Positions 61,016 to 64,000 of a DNA stretch of 64,000 nucleotides are shown here, piece after piece (position 1 is the first letter of the stretch; the number at the start of each line of letters is the position of its first letter). The notes beneath the pieces are model-generated. The model had not been told where the DNA came from and searched no databases. It worked only from the letters and a program-made list of their open reading frames with translations. The position numbers and the translations under genes are program-made. The stretch spans positions 1 to 64,000 of the forward strand of contig JASBZB010000002.1 in NCBI GenBank assembly GCA_029983695.1. Direction: 5' to 3'. This DNA comes from Lutispora sp003527145 (GTDB lineage: Bacteria; Bacillota; Clostridia; Lutisporales; Lutisporaceae).

Positions 61016-62020
61016 CTATATTTCATTCTCGTAATATTCGCCTTGCTCCATGATACGTCGCAATTTCTCCATATCACGAGTCAAGGAAAGAGCCAGCATA
61101 AGCTTTATTCTGGCTTTCTGGCCCGGAAGATTTCCGCCTAGGATTATTCCCATATTTCTCAGTTGCTTACCGCCTCCTTCATAACCATAGGTATCCAATA
61201 CTCTTCCGGTAGGACATCTCGATACCATTACTACAAAAACTCCATTATCTATGGCATATTTTATGCCCTCAATCATTTTAGGAGGCACATTTCCTCTCCC
61301 CAGGGCCTCAAGCACAATGCCTTTGGCACCTGTATCCACTGAGTATTTTATAAATTTTGAATCCATACCCGCAGCACATTTTATCAGATCCACATCGGTC
61401 TCAATTCCATCTGTAGGTATGTACTGTCTGTTTATTACATCTCTATGGAATATTACCCTGTCGTTATCTACAACCCCCAGAGCCCCGAATTCCAAAGACT
61501 TGAAAGTATCCAAGCTCAATGTGTTCGTCTTGGTAACTTCTCCGGCTGCATTTACTGTATTGTTCATTACCACCAGTACACCCTTATTTTTTGAGTACGG
61601 TGAAATCGCTGTACATACGGCGGCTGCCAGATTGCTGGGTCCGTCATAGCCCAATTCAGAACTGTTTCTCATAGCGCCGGCAACGACTATGGGCTTCTCA
61701 CAGTTTATGGATAGATCCAGAAGATAAGCAGTTTCTTCCAATGTATCCGTCCCATGGGTAATTATTACTCCGCAAATATCATCTCTGCTGATGGTTTTCA
61801 AAACCAGGCTGCGTAACTCCATCATTTTTAATGGGCCTATATGAGGTCCCGGCAGCTTGCCGAAATCTATGGATTCGATTTCAGCAAATTTATCGATATT
61901 CGTCACCAAAGACATGATCTCATCATTTGACAAAGATGGTATAGCGGCACCTATCCGAGGGTCCACCGTCATTGATATAGTTCCACCTGTGAATATTATG
62001 GCTACCCTAGGCTTTTTCAT
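61016..62020 (-). CDS. Asparaginase (type I-like)
   Basis: L-asparaginase of 334 residues producing aspartate and ammonia. It contains the first catalytic Thr in IFTGGTISMTVD (about 9-20), and the second in ITHGTDTLEETAYLLD near 85, with a Lys in VAGAMRNSSELGYDG. No signal peptide, so cytosolic. A good Shine-Dalgarno (gggggttatgca) precedes the ATG. Single gene, convergent with the wall hydrolase gene and followed after two bases by its stop. Confidence 0.93.
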   Translation of the reverse strand: MKKPRVAIIFTGGTISMTVDPRIGAAIPSLSNDEIMSLVTNIDKFAEIESIDFGKLPGPHIGPLKMMELRSLVLKTISRDDICGVIITHGTDTLEETAYLLDLSINCEKPIVVAGAMRNSSELGYDGPSNLAAAVCTAISPYSKNKGVLVVMNNTVNAAGEVTKTNTLSLDTFKSLEFGALGVVDNDRVIFHRDVINRQYIPTDGIETDVDLIKCAAGMDSKFIKYSVDTGAKGIVLEALGRGNVPPKMIEGIKYAIDNGVFVVMVSRCPTGRVLDTYGYEGGGKQLRNMGIILGGNLPGQKARIKLMLALSLTRDMEKLRRIMEQGEYYENEI

Positions 62021-62043
62021 TGCATAACCCCCAAAATCAATTT

Positions 62044-62691
62044 TTATATAATGCTTACATATGGATTATCTTTAATGTAAAACCTCCAAGGAAAATCTCT
62101 TGCCTCTTCGGCATAATCAATGCCTATCCTCTTTGCTTTTACAATCTCAAAACTATCCTCCTGCGCCTGATTTTCACATATAAAAAGTCTATCACCCGTC
62201 AAATCTTCTCCATTTAATTCCTTGGTTATATTAAAAGCTTTGCAGAGCTTTCCCGGCCCATTGGTCAAATTCTTAACTTGGCTCTTCTTCAGCTCTTCAA
62301 CAGCTTTCCCATACCTGTAATTTGCCATATGTTCCAAGCCTTTTACAGGCTCTGCGGCCCTGATAAGTACAGCCTGGGCAATTTCTTTTTCTGCAGCTAC
62401 AACATTTAAGCAATAATGCATGCCGTATATGAAATACACATAAGCATGCCCCTCTTCACCATACATGACTTCTGTCCTGGCCGTTCTTCTGCCCTTATAG
62501 CTGTGAGCCGCCTTATCGTCATAGCCCATATATGCTTCAACCTCTGCAATCCTTCCTATAAGCTTCTCATTCTTGACTATATGCACTAAATATTTGCCAA
62601 GAAGCTGCTTTGATAGATCAACAGCATTTTCCCTGTAGAAACTCCCATTAAGCTTTACCAACTCCAATTTACCTGCTGAATCAAAATGCAC
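62044..62691 (-). CDS. DNA-3-methyladenine glycosylase (AAG/Mpg family)
   Basis: Monofunctional glycosylase of 215 residues that removes alkylated purines. The AAG family shows LLGKYLVHIVKNEKLIGRIAEVEAYMG near 30-56, AGHAYVYFIYGMHYCLNVV near 86-104 and NGPGKLCKAFNI near 150. The GTG start at 62691 follows ggaggtcggtta and overlaps the end of the EamA gene, suggesting translational coupling. Its 5' neighbour EamA is on the same strand. Confidence 0.93.
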   Translation of the reverse strand: MHFDSAGKLELVKLNGSFYRENAVDLSKQLLGKYLVHIVKNEKLIGRIAEVEAYMGYDDKAAHSYKGRRTARTEVMYGEEGHAYVYFIYGMHYCLNVVAAEKEIAQAVLIRAAEPVKGLEHMANYRYGKAVEELKKSQVKNLTNGPGKLCKAFNITKELNGEDLTGDRLFICENQAQEDSFEIVKAKRIGIDYAEEARDFPWRFYIKDNPYVSII

Positions 62692-63573
62692 CTAACCGAC
62701 CTCCGATTTATGTTCTTCGTCTTTCTTCGCTGATTCCTTAGTTACAGCGATGCTCCTCAAAGTAACAGATATTATGACGATCGCTCCTCCTAAAATTGCA
62801 TATGGACTTGGTTTTTCGCCTGCAAATAAAAATACCCAAATAGGATTCAATAAAGGTTCAAGGACGGTTATCAATATTGCCTCCAATGCCGACAGATGCT
62901 TCATAGCCAATGCATATAAAATATAGGCAAAGCCAAGCTGAAATATACCCAATAATATGATGCCTAATATGCTTTGCATATCAGGTATCTTCCCTATCAT
63001 AAAGGGAATTGCAACAATGAAGGTGAGCACATTTCCTATAAAAGTGGTTTCAACAGGAGATCCATCCTTTTGAAGCCTTAGAGCAATTGTCACGCAAGCA
63101 AGAAAAAAACCGCTTATGACAGCAAGCAAATTACCCAGCATGCTTCCTGAGCCCACATTATCTATAAAGAAAAGCAGCATGCCTGCAGCCACTGCGGCAA
63201 TAGACAAATAATCGTACCATTTTATTTTTTCGTTAAGAATCCAGACACCTAATATTGCAACAAAAATTGGAGCTGTAAACTGCAGCAGTATTGCATTAGC
63301 TGCTGTTGTAAGCTTGTTTGCGGTTACAAATAGAATTACAGTGGATGCATAGGCTACGGCTCCTCCTAATTGAGCTTTTGACCATGTAAACATAGGCTTT
63401 CTAAGATATAGCCAAACCACAATAGAAGAAATGAAGCTCCTGGCCCCCGCTATTGCTATAGGATTCCAGTCTACAAGCTTGATAAGGATTCCGCCGGTGC
63501 TCCAAAGTATTGAAGCCAGTATAAGAAAAACTATTGATTTATAACGTTGATCTTTAAATATTCCTGTATTCAT
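62692..63573 (-). CDS. EamA/DMT family transporter
   Basis: Ten-helix drug/metabolite transporter of 293 residues, made of two EamA repeats (VFLILASILWSTGGILIKLV and MLGNLLAVISGFFLACVTIAL). Substrate cannot be inferred; exporters of amino acids and uptake permeases look alike. ATG at 63573 lies eight bases after ggag; earlier frame ATGs lack a site. It is probably co-transcribed with the glycosylase gene, which overlaps its stop. Confidence 0.88.
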   Translation of the reverse strand: MNTGIFKDQRYKSIVFLILASILWSTGGILIKLVDWNPIAIAGARSFISSIVVWLYLRKPMFTWSKAQLGGAVAYASTVILFVTANKLTTAANAILLQFTAPIFVAILGVWILNEKIKWYDYLSIAAVAAGMLLFFIDNVGSGSMLGNLLAVISGFFLACVTIALRLQKDGSPVETTFIGNVLTFIVAIPFMIGKIPDMQSILGIILLGIFQLGFAYILYALAMKHLSALEAILITVLEPLLNPIWVFLFAGEKPSPYAILGGAIVIISVTLRSIAVTKESAKKDEEHKSEVG

Positions 63574-63694
63574 TTCTTCACTCCACATCAATTTATAACT
63601 TAGTATTATAACATCATTCTTATTCTACCTTTTATAAAAAAATCCTTTGAATATATCAATAAAGATATAAAATATATTGTTCAAGCTTTAACAT

Positions 63695-63727
63695 AAAAAC
63701 AGAGTTGTTAACCCCAACTCTGTTTTT
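63695..63727 (-). terminator. Terminator after desulfoferrodoxin
   Basis: Perfect 13-base stem AAAAACAGAGTTG / CAACTCTGTTTTT with loop TTAACCC, 17 bases past the desulfoferrodoxin stop, followed by T residues on the minus strand. It also has T-rich ends on the plus strand. Confidence 0.85.
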
Positions 63728-63743
63728 TACTCTATACTTCAGG

Positions 63744-64000
63744 TTATAGATTTGATTTCCATAGGCCGTGAAGATTGCAGTATTCGTAAACATCTACGCT
63801 GTCTTTATCACAGAATACAGCTTTGGGTTCCTGCCCCGGATTTAAATGAATCCTTTCAATTCCGTTATCAGATACAACAGCAATCCATTCAATGAAGTGC
63901 TCAGGTATCATAGGATGCGGTACAGACCCAACCTCTACTACTATTTTGCCATCCTTCCTGGAGGCAGCCGGTACATGCTTTTCCTGAGAAGCATCAGTAG
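63744..64000 (-). CDS. Desulfoferrodoxin / superoxide reductase, C-terminal part
   Basis: The C-terminal 85 codons of a superoxide reductase, cut by the window edge. It shows the mononuclear iron ligands: His in EKHVP, two His in VPHPMIPEHFIEW, and Cys and His in YCNLHG near the end, the ligand set of the catalytic site. The N-terminal desulforedoxin domain would lie outside the window. It detoxifies superoxide with reduced rubredoxin, consistent with the anaerobic defence genes in the 52-56 kb region. Confidence 0.93.
   Translation of the reverse strand, partial: TDASQEKHVPAASRKDGKIVVEVGSVPHPMIPEHFIEWIAVVSDNGIERIHLNPGQEPKAVFCDKDSVDVYEYCNLHGLWKSNL

Overview
The window looks like chromosome of an AT-rich, strictly anaerobic, endospore-forming member of the Clostridia. 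Sporulation and germination genes (gpr, spoIIP, a cwlJ-gerQ pair), oxygen- and NO-defence enzymes typical of anaerobes (hybrid cluster protein, rubrerythrin, desulfoferrodoxin), a complete selenocysteine apparatus and a sensory-type [FeFe]-hydrogenase all point that way. I cannot name genus or species. Most genes sit on the minus strand and many start with TTG or GTG behind a clear Shine-Dalgarno sequence. No integrated phage, intact insertion sequence or CRISPR array is visible; the mobile-looking material is limited to short intergenic repeats.

Layout. 1-5.1 kb: flotillin FloA/NfeD membrane pair, then a three-gene module of a [2Fe-2S] protein, a HydS-like hydrogenase-PAS sensor and a SpoIIE-type PP2C phosphatase, with a Rex-type operator overlapping the apparent promoter. 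5.3-17.7 kb: the conserved heat-shock/translation block hrcA-grpE-dnaK-dnaJ (CIRCE operator and strong promoter upstream of hrcA), prmA, rsmE, mtaB, a HIT protein, rpsU, yqeY, with hemW and lepA upstream. 17.7-24.3 kb: spoIIP, gpr, rpsT, holA, comEC. 24.4-29.3 kb: two holin-like membrane proteins, an alanyl-tRNA editing protein, a flavin oxidoreductase, an orphan ORF and an AEC transporter. 29.4-34.5 kb: tRNA-Sec, selB, selA and selD, where selD itself has an in-frame UGA. 34.7-42.3 kb: comEA, a D,D-carboxypeptidase, ridA with a PAS/HTH regulator, the rsfS-LCP-yqeK-nadD run, mgtC and a class IV aminotransferase. 42.3-47.6 kb: alanine symporter, cwlJ-gerQ, a small SinR/Cas2-like protein, an ABC exporter and a HesB-like selenoprotein with its own promoter and a CsoR-family-type operator. 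47.6-56.5 kb: chemoreceptor, diguanylate cyclase, cobalamin adenosyltransferase, a Crp/Fnr regulator divergent from a ferredoxin-cupin-hcp operon, rubrerythrin, msrA. 56.6-64 kb: HelD helicase, PHP phosphoesterase, a c-di-AMP (ydaO/yuaA) riboswitch controlling an NlpC/P60 cell-wall hydrolase, asparaginase, 3-methyladenine glycosylase, EamA transporter, and the end of a desulfoferrodoxin gene.

How it fits together. SelA, SelB, SelD and tRNA-Sec supply selenocysteine to at least two proteins read through UGA in this window, SelD and the HesB-like protein. The hydrogenase module is best read as an H2/redox sensor that signals through its PAS domain and the phosphatase rather than as a metabolic hydrogenase. 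The hcp, rubrerythrin, msrA and desulfoferrodoxin genes form a loose stress-defence grouping. Items I consider most worth a second look are the Rex-controlled sensory hydrogenase operon, the HesB-like selenoprotein with its operator, and an inverted-repeat-bounded, structured element in the selA-selD gap that shares a 20-bp block with the leader region of the hydrogenase operon.
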